Origin: Actinomycetes bacterium
GTDB taxonomy: Bacteria; Actinomycetota; Acidimicrobiia; Spongiisociales; UBA4744
Length of the DNA stretch: 11,498 nucleotides
Reading direction: 5' to 3'
Assembly (NCBI GenBank): GCA_024641205.1
Contig: JAHEDM010000042.1
Coordinates: 1 to 11,498 of the forward strand
How positions within the stretch are numbered: position 1 is the first letter of the stretch; the number at the start of each line of letters is the position of its first letter. Positions 5,299 through 11,498 of this stretch are shown here, piece after piece. The position numbers and the translations under genes are program-made. The notes under the pieces were generated by a model, which worked only from the letters and a program-made list of their open reading frames with translations, was not told the origin of the DNA and searched no databases.

Positions 5299-6498
5299 TT
5301 AGGTGGTTCTGAGGGCTTCGGTGGGGGATAAGCGAGCCGCCCGGATGGCCGGGTAGAGGCCGGCGACGGCGCCGATCACCAGGGCGGCGACGAAGCCACC
5401 GATGAGGGCAATCTCGGGGATGAGAATGCCCCAACCGCGTATCGAGGCATATCCGGTGGTTACGGCTGATCCGAGGATGACGCCTCCAATGCCACCGATG
5501 ACCGCCAGCAGCAAGGCTTCAGACAAGAACTGGATGGTGATGTGGCGCTTGGTGGCGCCCAGCGCCCGCCGCAATCCGATCTCGGCCCGGCGTTCGAGCA
5601 CCGAGATCACCATCACGTTGGCGATGCCGATGCCCCCCACCAGGAGGGCGACTGCACCGAGCCCCAGGAACAGACTTGTGAAGGCGCTCTCGGCGGCGTC
5701 ACGCGCTTCCAGAGCGTCGGTCGGTCGTGCAACTTCGACTTGATCCGGGTTCTCCGGATTGGTTGTTGCGCCCAGGACTCCCATCACAGTGTCGACATAT
5801 TCGGGGGCAGTCCGGACATAGATGACGCTCGGGATGTTCTCTGAATCGAAGTAGGTTGCCGCCGCCTCTTGACCGATCATGGCGGTACGGTCGAGGTCGG
5901 CGCTCAGGTCGAGCGGGTCAAGGATCCCGATCACGGCGAACCATTGATCACCAAGCCACACCAGCGGGTTCCCGTCGAGGTCGAGGATGCCCAGCCTTTC
6001 GGCCGCGACTGCTCCGAGGACAACGGTTGGATAGGTACTGCTGGCTTCGTCGAGGAAGCGACCGGCGGCGAGAGTCCCCTGCATGGTGGTCAGCAGGTCG
6101 ACGTCGACCGACTTCACCGTAATCCCGCGGGATTGGCCGGACGGGACGTAGTCGGTTCGGTAGACGTTGGCGTCGATGTCGCTCACCGACGAGACCTCGT
6201 CGACCGGTCCGATCCGTTCGACCATGGCCACCGCTTCATCCGGCAACTGGGCGTTGCCGAGACCGATGCCCGTACCGGCTTGGACGGTCAATAGGTTGGT
6301 GCCGAGCCGGTCGAGCTGAGCGAGGAGATCCGATTTGGAGGATTCGGAGAGTCCCAGGACGGCCACCATCGAGGCGATGCCGATCATGATGCCGAGGGCC
6401 GAGAGCGCTGCCCGCAGTTTGCGGGTAAACAGCCCAACCGACGATGTACGGAGGATATCTCTGGAGTGGAGTTTGCTGGGGATGAGTTCGGCCGGCAT
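5299..6498 (-). CDS. MacB-type ABC transporter permease (FtsX-like)
   Basis: A 399-aa permease with the MacB plan. A short cytoplasmic start is followed by a first transmembrane helix (LSALGIMIGIASMVAVLGL, about 34-52). A periplasmic core domain of about 220 residues comes next, then an FtsX domain with three helices near the C-terminus (around FLGLGAVALLVGGIGIANVMVIS, LLLAVIGGIGGVILGS and LIGGFVAALVIGAVAGLYPAIRAARLSPTEALR). The ending PAxxAARLxPxEALR is diagnostic. MacB proteins use mechanotransmission rather than classical transport, moving substrates already in the periplasm or exo-membrane space through a partner adaptor. It is the last gene of the efflux operon, starting 1 nt after the ATPase stop. 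Family members export macrolides, peptides or lipoproteins; the cargo here is not known. Confidence 0.93.
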   Translation of the reverse strand: MPAELIPSKLHSRDILRTSSVGLFTRKLRAALSALGIMIGIASMVAVLGLSESSKSDLLAQLDRLGTNLLTVQAGTGIGLGNAQLPDEAVAMVERIGPVDEVSSVSDIDANVYRTDYVPSGQSRGITVKSVDVDLLTTMQGTLAAGRFLDEASSTYPTVVLGAVAAERLGILDLDGNPLVWLGDQWFAVIGILDPLDLSADLDRTAMIGQEAAATYFDSENIPSVIYVRTAPEYVDTVMGVLGATTNPENPDQVEVARPTDALEARDAAESAFTSLFLGLGAVALLVGGIGIANVMVISVLERRAEIGLRRALGATKRHITIQFLSEALLLAVIGGIGGVILGSAVTTGYASIRGWGILIPEIALIGGFVAALVIGAVAGLYPAIRAARLSPTEALRTT

Positions 6499-6499
6499 G

Positions 6500-7249
6500 T
6501 CAGACCCCCGCCGGTTCCCGGTCGTATTCGATCAGCCCGTCCAGTAGACCGACCTGTCGCGGGAATCGTTCGGCGATCTCCCGGTTGTGGGTGATCACCA
6601 GCATCGTGATGCCTTCGCCGTTGAGCTCTTCGATCAATTCGACGATCCCGTCGGAGGATTTGCTGTCGAGGTTGCCGGTCGGCTCGTCGGCCAGCACCAT
6701 GGCCGGACGGCCGACAATGGCGCGCGCAACCGCCACCCGCTGCCGTTCTCCGCCGGAGAGTTTGTTGGCCAGATGGTCGAGTCGGTGGCTCAGTCCGACC
6801 CGATTCAGGGCGGCTTCTGCCAAGGCACGGCGCTCGGCGATGGGGGTGCCCGTGTACAGCAAGCCATCGGCGACGTTGTCGAGCGCCGACTGGCTGTTGA
6901 GGAGATGGAACTGCTGGAAGACAAACCCGATGTTGCGTGACCGAAGCGCCGAGAGCTCTTTGTCATTCAGCGCCGAGACCTGGTGGCCGGCCAGGGAAAC
7001 CTCTCCGTCCGTAGGCAGGTCAAGCGTGCCCATGATGTGCAGCAACGTCGACTTGCCTGACCCAGACGGCCCGACGATTCCGGCCAGTTCGCCCAGCCGG
7101 ATCTCCAGGTCCACTCCCCGCAAAGCCTGCACCGGCGGGGTACCCGGGTACGTCTTGGTTACCCCCCGCAGAGAAAGCACGATCTCCGGGTCAATGGTCA
7201 GACGCTGCCCGCCTGGGCTGCGCCCGCCGTTGCGCCGTCGGAGATTCAT
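6500..7249 (-). CDS. MacB/LolD-type ABC transporter ATP-binding protein
   Basis: A 249-aa ATPase of the MacB/LolD/FtsE group. The motifs are Walker A GPSGSGKST (60-68), Q-loop VFQQFHLL with Q112, signature LSGGERQR (164-171), Walker B VLADEP with D188/E189, the group-specific GNLDS after Walker B, and switch H221 in VITHN. It powers the permease encoded immediately downstream. About 20 basic, glycine-rich residues precede the domain. I kept the ATG at 7249 because it overlaps the adaptor stop as ATGA, like most junctions here. The gene order adaptor, ATPase, permease matches macAB-like operons of Gram-positive bacteria. The ATPase and permease are separate genes, unlike the single fused MacB of enterobacteria. 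Confidence 0.95.
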   Translation of the reverse strand: MNLRRRNGGRSPGGQRLTIDPEIVLSLRGVTKTYPGTPPVQALRGVDLEIRLGELAGIVGPSGSGKSTLLHIMGTLDLPTDGEVSLAGHQVSALNDKELSALRSRNIGFVFQQFHLLNSQSALDNVADGLLYTGTPIAERRALAEAALNRVGLSHRLDHLANKLSGGERQRVAVARAIVGRPAMVLADEPTGNLDSKSSDGIVELIEELNGEGITMLVITHNREIAERFPRQVGLLDGLIEYDREPAGV

Positions 7250-8829
7250 CTGGCCATCACCACTCGATCTCCTGGTTGGAGGCCCTCGGCTTCGACCGCG
7301 ACATAGCCGTCGGCGTACATGCCGGGATCGACCGCTACCAGCGCGGTCTGCCCGTTGCCTCGCTCGACCTCGACCGCGTATCCGCCTTCGGCCAGAGCCA
7401 GTAACGAACTGACCGGTACGGACATGGCGCCGAGCTGCTGATCGGTGGTGACTTGAACGTCGACCGGAGCCTCATCGAATCCGACCGCTGTCGAGGCGTC
7501 ATCGAGCCCGATGAGAATCTCAAAAGTCGTCTGCGCATCCGGCCCCGTGCCGACCACCGTGGCGAGGGGTGCCACATAGGTGACGGTGGCGGGGGTTTCG
7601 ACGTTATTGGGAAGCACCACGGTCACCCGGTCGCCTTCGGCCAGCAAACCCTGGTCACGGGCAGACAGATCAACGGCAACAACACTCTGGTTCGAGGAGG
7701 TCCCCAGCACTGTGGCTCCAGGGCTCACCGAGGAACCAGTCGTCAGGTTGACCGACGCCACCCGCACCTCGTCTGGGAGGAAGACGACTTCGCCCAGATT
7801 GACCACCCCGTCCGGGTCCATGCCAACGGATTGCTGCCAGTCGATCACCGCCTGCTCGGTTTCCGGGGTGAACGTCCCGTCAATCGCGCCGGGGTCGAAC
7901 CCAAGGACTGAGAGAGCAGCCTCGAGTTGCTCGACGTCGGGTCCAGAGAGAGACGAACCGGTCAGGAGTGTCAGGGCCGCAGCATTTGGCCCGGCCGTAT
8001 CTCCCAGCTGCGAAGCCTCGAGAACCAGGGCGGGTCCCGGAAGGAACACCACTTCACCCAGGTTCGCTCCCCCGTCCTCGACTGCGCCGATATCTTCCTG
8101 CCACCTCTTGACCATCTGTCCGGTTTGATAGGTGAACACGTCGTCCACCGTCACGGTGCCGTCCGGGTCGTAGCCGAGTGCCACCAGCGCAGTTTCGAGC
8201 TGGATGACGTCGGTGCCGGTCAGGTCGGTGGACGCATCGCGAAGAGCGCGATAGGCGAGGGTGTCTCCGTACAACGCAACTACAGGCGCACCGTCGGCCC
8301 GGTAGAGCACGTCACCCTGCTCCACGATCGTGCCCGGCTCAACGATTTCGGTTATCGGCCCGGACAGTCGTCCCATCACCGGGACCGTTTCATCACCAAT
8401 CGCCAGATCCCGGTAGGCAGGATCGCTTCCGTAGAGCAGCACAACGGGCCGGTTGTCGACCGTGAAGAGGACATCACCCTGCCCGACGGTGTCTCCGGCT
8501 TCAACCGAGGCGGTAAGCGTTCCGGAGAAACGGGACGAGATGGGCTCGCCGGCGTCGAAGCCGAGCGTTCCGGACAACTCTTCGATTTGTTCCAGATCTC
8601 GGACGACCACTTCGGAGAAGGCGAGCGTGGCAGCCGACGTGACCTCGGTCTCATCAGAACCGTTTTGGATGATGAACCACACAGCCACCGCCAGGGCAGC
8701 CCCAGCTATGAACAGAATGAACCACCAGCGTCGCCTCCGGGTCTTGGGCTCGCCGGCGGGGATTGGCACGTCCTCTGCTCCCCGGTCTTCGGCGGACCCG
8801 GCTACCTCCTCCGATGGGATGGTTCTCAT
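7246..8829 (-). CDS. Membrane-fusion/periplasmic-adaptor protein with two peptidoglycan-binding modules
   Basis: A 527-aa adaptor-like partner of the MacB-type transporter. A cytoplasmic, proline/acidic stretch and an RRRR stop-transfer motif precede one transmembrane helix (about 35-54), giving an N-in anchor. Outside lie two related biotinyl-lipoyl-like hairpin segments, each with GDVLF/Y...PVVxLYG (about 110-140 and 160-195). Two peptidoglycan_binding_1-like modules start at D207 and D298, each with QLExALxxLGxDP and ending in NLGEVVFLP. The C-terminal beta-barrel/membrane-proximal part includes LLAEGDRVTVVLPNN. Adaptors of Gram-negative pumps bridge to an outer-membrane channel. Here the peptidoglycan modules suggest anchoring in, or clearing a path through, a thick wall. 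The gene overlaps both neighbours by 4 bp. The domain calls come from reading motifs, so exact borders are approximate. Confidence 0.88.
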   Translation of the reverse strand: MRTIPSEEVAGSAEDRGAEDVPIPAGEPKTRRRRWWFILFIAGAALAVAVWFIIQNGSDETEVTSAATLAFSEVVVRDLEQIEELSGTLGFDAGEPISSRFSGTLTASVEAGDTVGQGDVLFTVDNRPVVLLYGSDPAYRDLAIGDETVPVMGRLSGPITEIVEPGTIVEQGDVLYRADGAPVVALYGDTLAYRALRDASTDLTGTDVIQLETALVALGYDPDGTVTVDDVFTYQTGQMVKRWQEDIGAVEDGGANLGEVVFLPGPALVLEASQLGDTAGPNAAALTLLTGSSLSGPDVEQLEAALSVLGFDPGAIDGTFTPETEQAVIDWQQSVGMDPDGVVNLGEVVFLPDEVRVASVNLTTGSSVSPGATVLGTSSNQSVVAVDLSARDQGLLAEGDRVTVVLPNNVETPATVTYVAPLATVVGTGPDAQTTFEILIGLDDASTAVGFDEAPVDVQVTTDQQLGAMSVPVSSLLALAEGGYAVEVERGNGQTALVAVDPGMYADGYVAVEAEGLQPGDRVVMAR

Positions 8830-9449
8830 CCTTCACCTCCCGGGCCCTGACCCTCGCCACCCAGGAAACGGGGTACCGCGTTGGTGAAGATCTCCTGGCA
8901 AGTCTCATTGGCGGCGATAAACGCCGGGTCGTCTTGATCGATGCTGTCGAACGGCCCGCCACCCTGACCTGGTTGCCCCTCGCCGCCGGCTCCGGGGCCG
9001 AAGTTCGACAGGTCGGGGTCTTCCATGTCGTAACCGTTCTCGCGCATGCAAGCGGCGTACTCGATGAGGGTGTCCTGAATCGCCGTTCTGTCGAAACCTG
9101 CTCTGCCTCCCAGGGTGATGCCTTCCAGGTCGGATTGGCAGGCCTCAAATCCGGCCCGAAGTGCGGCGCGGTCTATCTCTTCGGCGCCCTGGACCAATCC
9201 GCGAAAGTTCAGGTTTCCGTCCGCGTCCATCTCGGGATCCTGGATGTTGAGGCCTTGGTCTCTCAGGCACTGAGTGAAATTGAGCATCGCTTGCTCGGTC
9301 TCGATCTGGTCATCGGCCTCGGTGGCCACCGTCGTACTGGTGGTATCGGCCCCCTCGAGCGTGGCGACCCCATCGGAGTCGCTGCCGCTCGCACAAGCCG
9401 TCGCCATCAGGGCGAGGACGAACAGCAGGAGGAAGAGCGGCTTCTTCAT
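8826..9449 (-). CDS. Predicted lipoprotein with two repeated Cys motifs, first gene of the efflux operon
   Basis: A 207-aa predicted lipoprotein. The signal peptide MKKPLFLLLFVLALMATAC ends in an acceptable lipobox with C19 as the lipidated residue, then a Ser/Thr/Asp-rich linker. The mature part contains two copies of one motif. Residues 58-72 read FTQCLRDQGLNIQDP, with a later Cys (C104 in EACQSDL). Residues 131-145 read YAACMRENGYDMEDP, with a later Cys (C184 in ETCQEIF). Similar CMRxxGxxxxDP lipoproteins sit next to adaptor/MacB operons in other actinobacteria, but I know no demonstrated function. Four Cys in two pairs suggest two disulfide-stabilised helical units. I chose the ATG at 9447-9449 (signal peptide, AAAGGA 8 nt upstream). 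An in-frame ATG at 9527 would add 26 residues that destroy the signal sequence. Its tail is Gly/Gln-rich. Confidence 0.85.
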   Translation of the reverse strand: MKKPLFLLLFVLALMATACASGSDSDGVATLEGADTTSTTVATEADDQIETEQAMLNFTQCLRDQGLNIQDPEMDADGNLNFRGLVQGAEEIDRAALRAGFEACQSDLEGITLGGRAGFDRTAIQDTLIEYAACMRENGYDMEDPDLSNFGPGAGGEGQPGQGGGPFDSIDQDDPAFIAANETCQEIFTNAVPRFLGGEGQGPGGEG

Positions 9450-9502
9450 GAGGGGTTTCCTTTCTGGAACGGCCTCACTCTCACGCACAGCGCTAAGGCG
9501 AG

Positions 9503-9589
9503 CGTGAAACCTTGATGAGAAATGCATGAGAACGGCAACGTCCGGTTGTCAACGGTGGCTTCTCATCCGATTCTCATCTGACTCTCAGT
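9503..9589. promoter_or_regulatory. Symmetric array of 11-bp-spaced response-regulator boxes in the divergent control region
   Basis: On the right, TTCTCATC occurs at 9560-9567 and 9571-9578, with a degenerate CTCTCAGT at 9582-9589. On the left the reverse complement occurs: GATGAGAA at 9514-9521, CATGAGAA at 9525-9532 and a weak CGTGAAAC at 9503-9510. Every spacing is 11 bp, and every left/right pair shares one centre at 9546. OmpR-family regulators bind direct repeats at about 10-11 bp, so the regulator encoded at 9643 is the obvious candidate. In the 27-bp centre, GTTGTCAAC (9545-9553) supplies a TTGACA on the minus strand (9547-9552) and a TTGTCA on the plus strand (9546-9551). These are possible -35 boxes for the two divergent transcripts; neither has a convincing -10. 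Confidence 0.72.
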
Positions 9590-9642
9590 GTGCTCACATA
9601 CGGGTGGCAGTACAGTTTTTGTAGAACAACGCGAGGGATCCC

Positions 9643-10335
9643 ATGACAGAGAGCAATGGCGCCAAGGTGCTGATTGCCGAGGACGATCGAAGCGTACGGC
9701 AGTCTTTGCAACGTGCGCTCCGCTACGAAGGTTACGACATAAGCCTGGCCGTCGACGGCGCGGAAGCTCTTGAAGCGATCAAGGATGACCGTCCCGACGT
9801 TCTCGTTCTGGACATCATGATGCCTTACGTCGATGGCTTGTCTGTGTGCAGGCGGATACGCGCCAAGGGCGACGATCTGCCGATTCTGATGCTCACCGCC
9901 AAGCATGAGATCTCCGACCGAGTCGCCGGTCTGGACGCAGGGGCCGATGACTATCTGGTGAAGCCCTTCGCTCTTGAAGAGCTGCTCGCCCGGCTCCGGG
10001 CGCTCCTGCGCAGAACCGCCCCGGAAGATTTGAGTGGCCCCCTGACGTTTGCGGATCTCACCCTCGACCCGGAAACTCGTCGGGTGGAGCGCCCCGGACG
10101 GACGATCGAGCTGACCAAGACCGAATTCGATCTACTCGAGCTCTTGATGCTCAACGCCGGTATCGTCCTGACCCGGGAAGTGATTTACGATCGCATCTGG
10201 GGATACGATTTCGGGACATCATCGAATTCGCTCGACGTCTACATTGGCTACCTGCGCCGCAAGACGGAGGCTGAGGGTGAGCCTCGCTTGATCCATACGG
10301 TGCGCGGGGTCGGCTACGTTCTGCGAGCGTCATGA
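9643..10335 (+). CDS. OmpR/PhoB-family response regulator (MprA-like)
   Basis: A 230-aa transcription factor of a two-component system. The receiver domain (about 8-120) has the acidic pocket E13/D14/D15, phosphoacceptor D57 in VLVLDIMMP, T85 and K107 in LVKPF, all intact. The C-terminal winged-helix DNA-binding domain (about 132-228) ends in the usual DVYIGYLRRK...IHTVRGVGYVLR. The run SDRVAGLDAGADDYLVKPFA is close to mycobacterial MprA, a regulator of envelope stress. That resemblance supports the type only, not orthology. The start ATG has GAGGGA 4 nt upstream. The gene overlaps the kinase by ATGA and is divergent from the efflux operon, which it probably controls, along with itself, through the boxes at 9503-9589. 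Confidence 0.95.
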   Translation: MTESNGAKVLIAEDDRSVRQSLQRALRYEGYDISLAVDGAEALEAIKDDRPDVLVLDIMMPYVDGLSVCRRIRAKGDDLPILMLTAKHEISDRVAGLDAGADDYLVKPFALEELLARLRALLRRTAPEDLSGPLTFADLTLDPETRRVERPGRTIELTKTEFDLLELLMLNAGIVLTREVIYDRIWGYDFGTSSNSLDVYIGYLRRKTEAEGEPRLIHTVRGVGYVLRAS

Positions 10336-11498
10336 CGCTTCGAGCCCGTCTTTCCCTTTTGGTGGCGATGGCGGTGGCCATTGCCGTGGCGGCGGTGGCC
10401 GGTGCCGCGTACGTTTCGGCGTCTCGCGAAGCGCGCAGTGAGGTCAAGGATTTCCTGGTCCAGCGAGCAGGGCTGCTCGGTGCTGTTTCGGATCTAGGGA
10501 ACCGATTTCCCGATCCTCGAATGATGGCCGGACGGCGGCTGGGAGGTGTTGCCGAGCTCTTCGCCACGGATTCCATCGTGCAGGCCTTCAACGATCAAGG
10601 CGACCTGGTTTTTGCATTCGAGGGCGAGCCAACTCTGCCGGTCGAAGATTTCGACGGCGTCCTAGCGGCCGGTCCGGGGCACTACACCCTCGGCGACGTG
10701 TGGGTGGAAGACATTCACTACATGGTGATTGCCGTTCCCCTATCGCAGGACCTCGCGTTGCAGATTGCCCGTGACCTGACGGAAACCGACGCCATTGTCA
10801 ACGGTCTCCGGCTGCGGTTATTTGGGATTGGTGGCCTCGGTGTCTTGCTGGCCGCCCTGATGGGTTGGCTGGTGGCAGGCCGGGCCCTGAAACCGGTCGA
10901 AGACCTGACCGCCACCGCCGAGCATGTGGCGACTACCCAGGACTTTGACGCTCCCATTGCCGTCGACCGGAACGACGAGATCGGTCGACTGGCGTCGAGT
11001 TTCAACATGATGCTCAAAGCCCTCGGGGCCTCACGACAGCAGCAGCAGCAACTGGTCGCCAATGCCAGTCATGAGTTGCGCACTCCTCTCACTTCGCTTC
11101 GCACCAACATCGAACTCCTCGCCAAATCAGACGACATGGACGGTGTCGAGAAGCAGGAACTGTTGTCCGACGTGACGTTTGAACTGGGCGAGTTGACCGC
11201 CATGGTTTCCGAGCTGGTCGAGCTGGCTACGGACGCACGAGTCGTGGAAGAACCCATCTCCGAAGTAGACCTGGCGGACCTCGTCGAACAGGTCGCGGAG
11301 CGGGCTCGACGCCGAACCGGTCGCACCATCCTGGTCTTCGCAGACGATGCCATTGTCCAGGGGCGCCCTGCGATGCTCGAGCGAGCGGTCAGCAATCTGG
11401 TCGACAATGCTCACAAGTGGAGTCCGCCGGCTGCCGCTATCGAGATCTCGGTTCGAGGGGGCACCGTTGAGGTGGTCGATCACGGGCCGGGTATCGAA
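10332..11498 (+). CDS. Sensor histidine kinase, partial (3' end outside window)
   Basis: 389 codons of a membrane histidine kinase, open to the window edge. The order is transmembrane helix 1 (about 9-29), an extracytoplasmic sensor region of about 130 residues, transmembrane helix 2 (about 163-184), and a HAMP linker (about 185-237, with the ALKPVEDLTATAEHV start). The HisKA domain has H246 in NASHELRTPL. The ATPase domain has an N box, NLVDNAHKWSPP, and the beginning of the G1 box, VVDHGPGIE. The remaining ATP-lid residues lie beyond the window. A run of five glutamines sits just before the H box at the HAMP/HisKA junction. It is the cognate partner of the response regulator, with which its start codon overlaps. 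The sensor part has no recognisable domain. An envelope-stress or drug signal is inferred from the neighbouring exporter. Confidence 0.95.
   Translation, partial: MTLRARLSLLVAMAVAIAVAAVAGAAYVSASREARSEVKDFLVQRAGLLGAVSDLGNRFPDPRMMAGRRLGGVAELFATDSIVQAFNDQGDLVFAFEGEPTLPVEDFDGVLAAGPGHYTLGDVWVEDIHYMVIAVPLSQDLALQIARDLTETDAIVNGLRLRLFGIGGLGVLLAALMGWLVAGRALKPVEDLTATAEHVATTQDFDAPIAVDRNDEIGRLASSFNMMLKALGASRQQQQQLVANASHELRTPLTSLRTNIELLAKSDDMDGVEKQELLSDVTFELGELTAMVSELVELATDARVVEEPISEVDLADLVEQVAERARRRTGRTILVFADDAIVQGRPAMLERAVSNLVDNAHKWSPPAAAIEISVRGGTVEVVDHGPGIE

Noticed and set aside
8763..9515. 250-codon plus-strand open frame opposite the lipoprotein gene, and similar long antisense frames opposite the permeases and ATPases (for example 2650-3549)
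   Set aside because: They are shadows typical of GC-rich coding DNA. The opposite strands encode proteins with clear family motifs and signal or membrane segments.
9591..9598. Fourth right-hand box of the 11-bp array (TGCTCACA)
   Set aside because: Its CTCA core is 2 bp out of phase with the array and the flanks do not match.
11036..11050. CAG-type triplet repeat in the kinase gene
   Set aside because: It has only four CAG codons plus a CAA, coding Gln at the HAMP/HisKA linker. It is too short to be a meaningful unstable repeat.

Overview
The window reads as chromosomal DNA of a GC-rich actinobacterium. Three things suggest this: codon use is GC-biased throughout, the periplasmic-adaptor-like protein carries peptidoglycan-binding modules as expected for a thick-walled monoderm, and the response regulator resembles mycobacterial MprA. 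An Acidimicrobiia-like lineage is possible, but that is inference. No mobile element, phage gene, CRISPR array, tRNA or rRNA is visible.

Layout, left to right. (1) 3-161 (+): the C-terminal end of an aldehyde dehydrogenase. (2) 166-216: a 49-51 bp hairpin filling the gap to a convergent gene. (3) 224-694 (-): a CYTH-domain phosphatase-like protein. (4) 734-776: a palindrome-rich operator between the CYTH gene and a divergent pair (+), PadR regulator (789-1196) plus a small Met/His/Arg-rich DUF5320-like protein (1193-1420), closed by an intrinsic terminator. (5) 1421-1661: terminator, a seven-copy heptanucleotide tandem repeat, then a sigma70-type promoter embedded in TGAAC/GTTCA half-sites. 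(6) 1668-5234 (+): a four-gene MarR/GbsR-type regulator, ABC ATPase, two ABC-2 permeases operon. (7) 5243-5291: a second copy of the 49-bp hairpin, again in a convergent gap. (8) 9449-5299 (-): a lipoprotein, adaptor, MacB-type ATPase, MacB-type permease operon. (9) 9450-9642: a divergent control region with a symmetric array of TTCTCATC boxes at 11-bp spacing. (10) 9643-11498 (+): an OmpR-family response regulator and a histidine kinase cut off by the window end.

How the genes probably work together. There are two independent export systems back to back. The first is a locally repressed NatAB/drug-type ABC-2 exporter under a MarR-like regulator. The second is a MacAB-like tripartite-style exporter, with a cell-wall-anchored adaptor and a cysteine-containing lipoprotein, facing a two-component system that very likely controls it through the box array. 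Nearly every same-strand gene junction is a 4-bp ATGA overlap, so both operons look tightly translationally coupled.

The most distinctive non-coding signals are the pair of structurally conserved 49-bp hairpins that each punctuate a convergent gene junction, the PadR/CYTH operator built from four TATGTG/CACATA half-sites, and the symmetric 11-bp-phased array between the efflux operon and the two-component genes. Nothing here proves a wholly new system. The adaptor/lipoprotein/two-component module and the PadR/Met-rich pair are the parts least explained by standard annotation.
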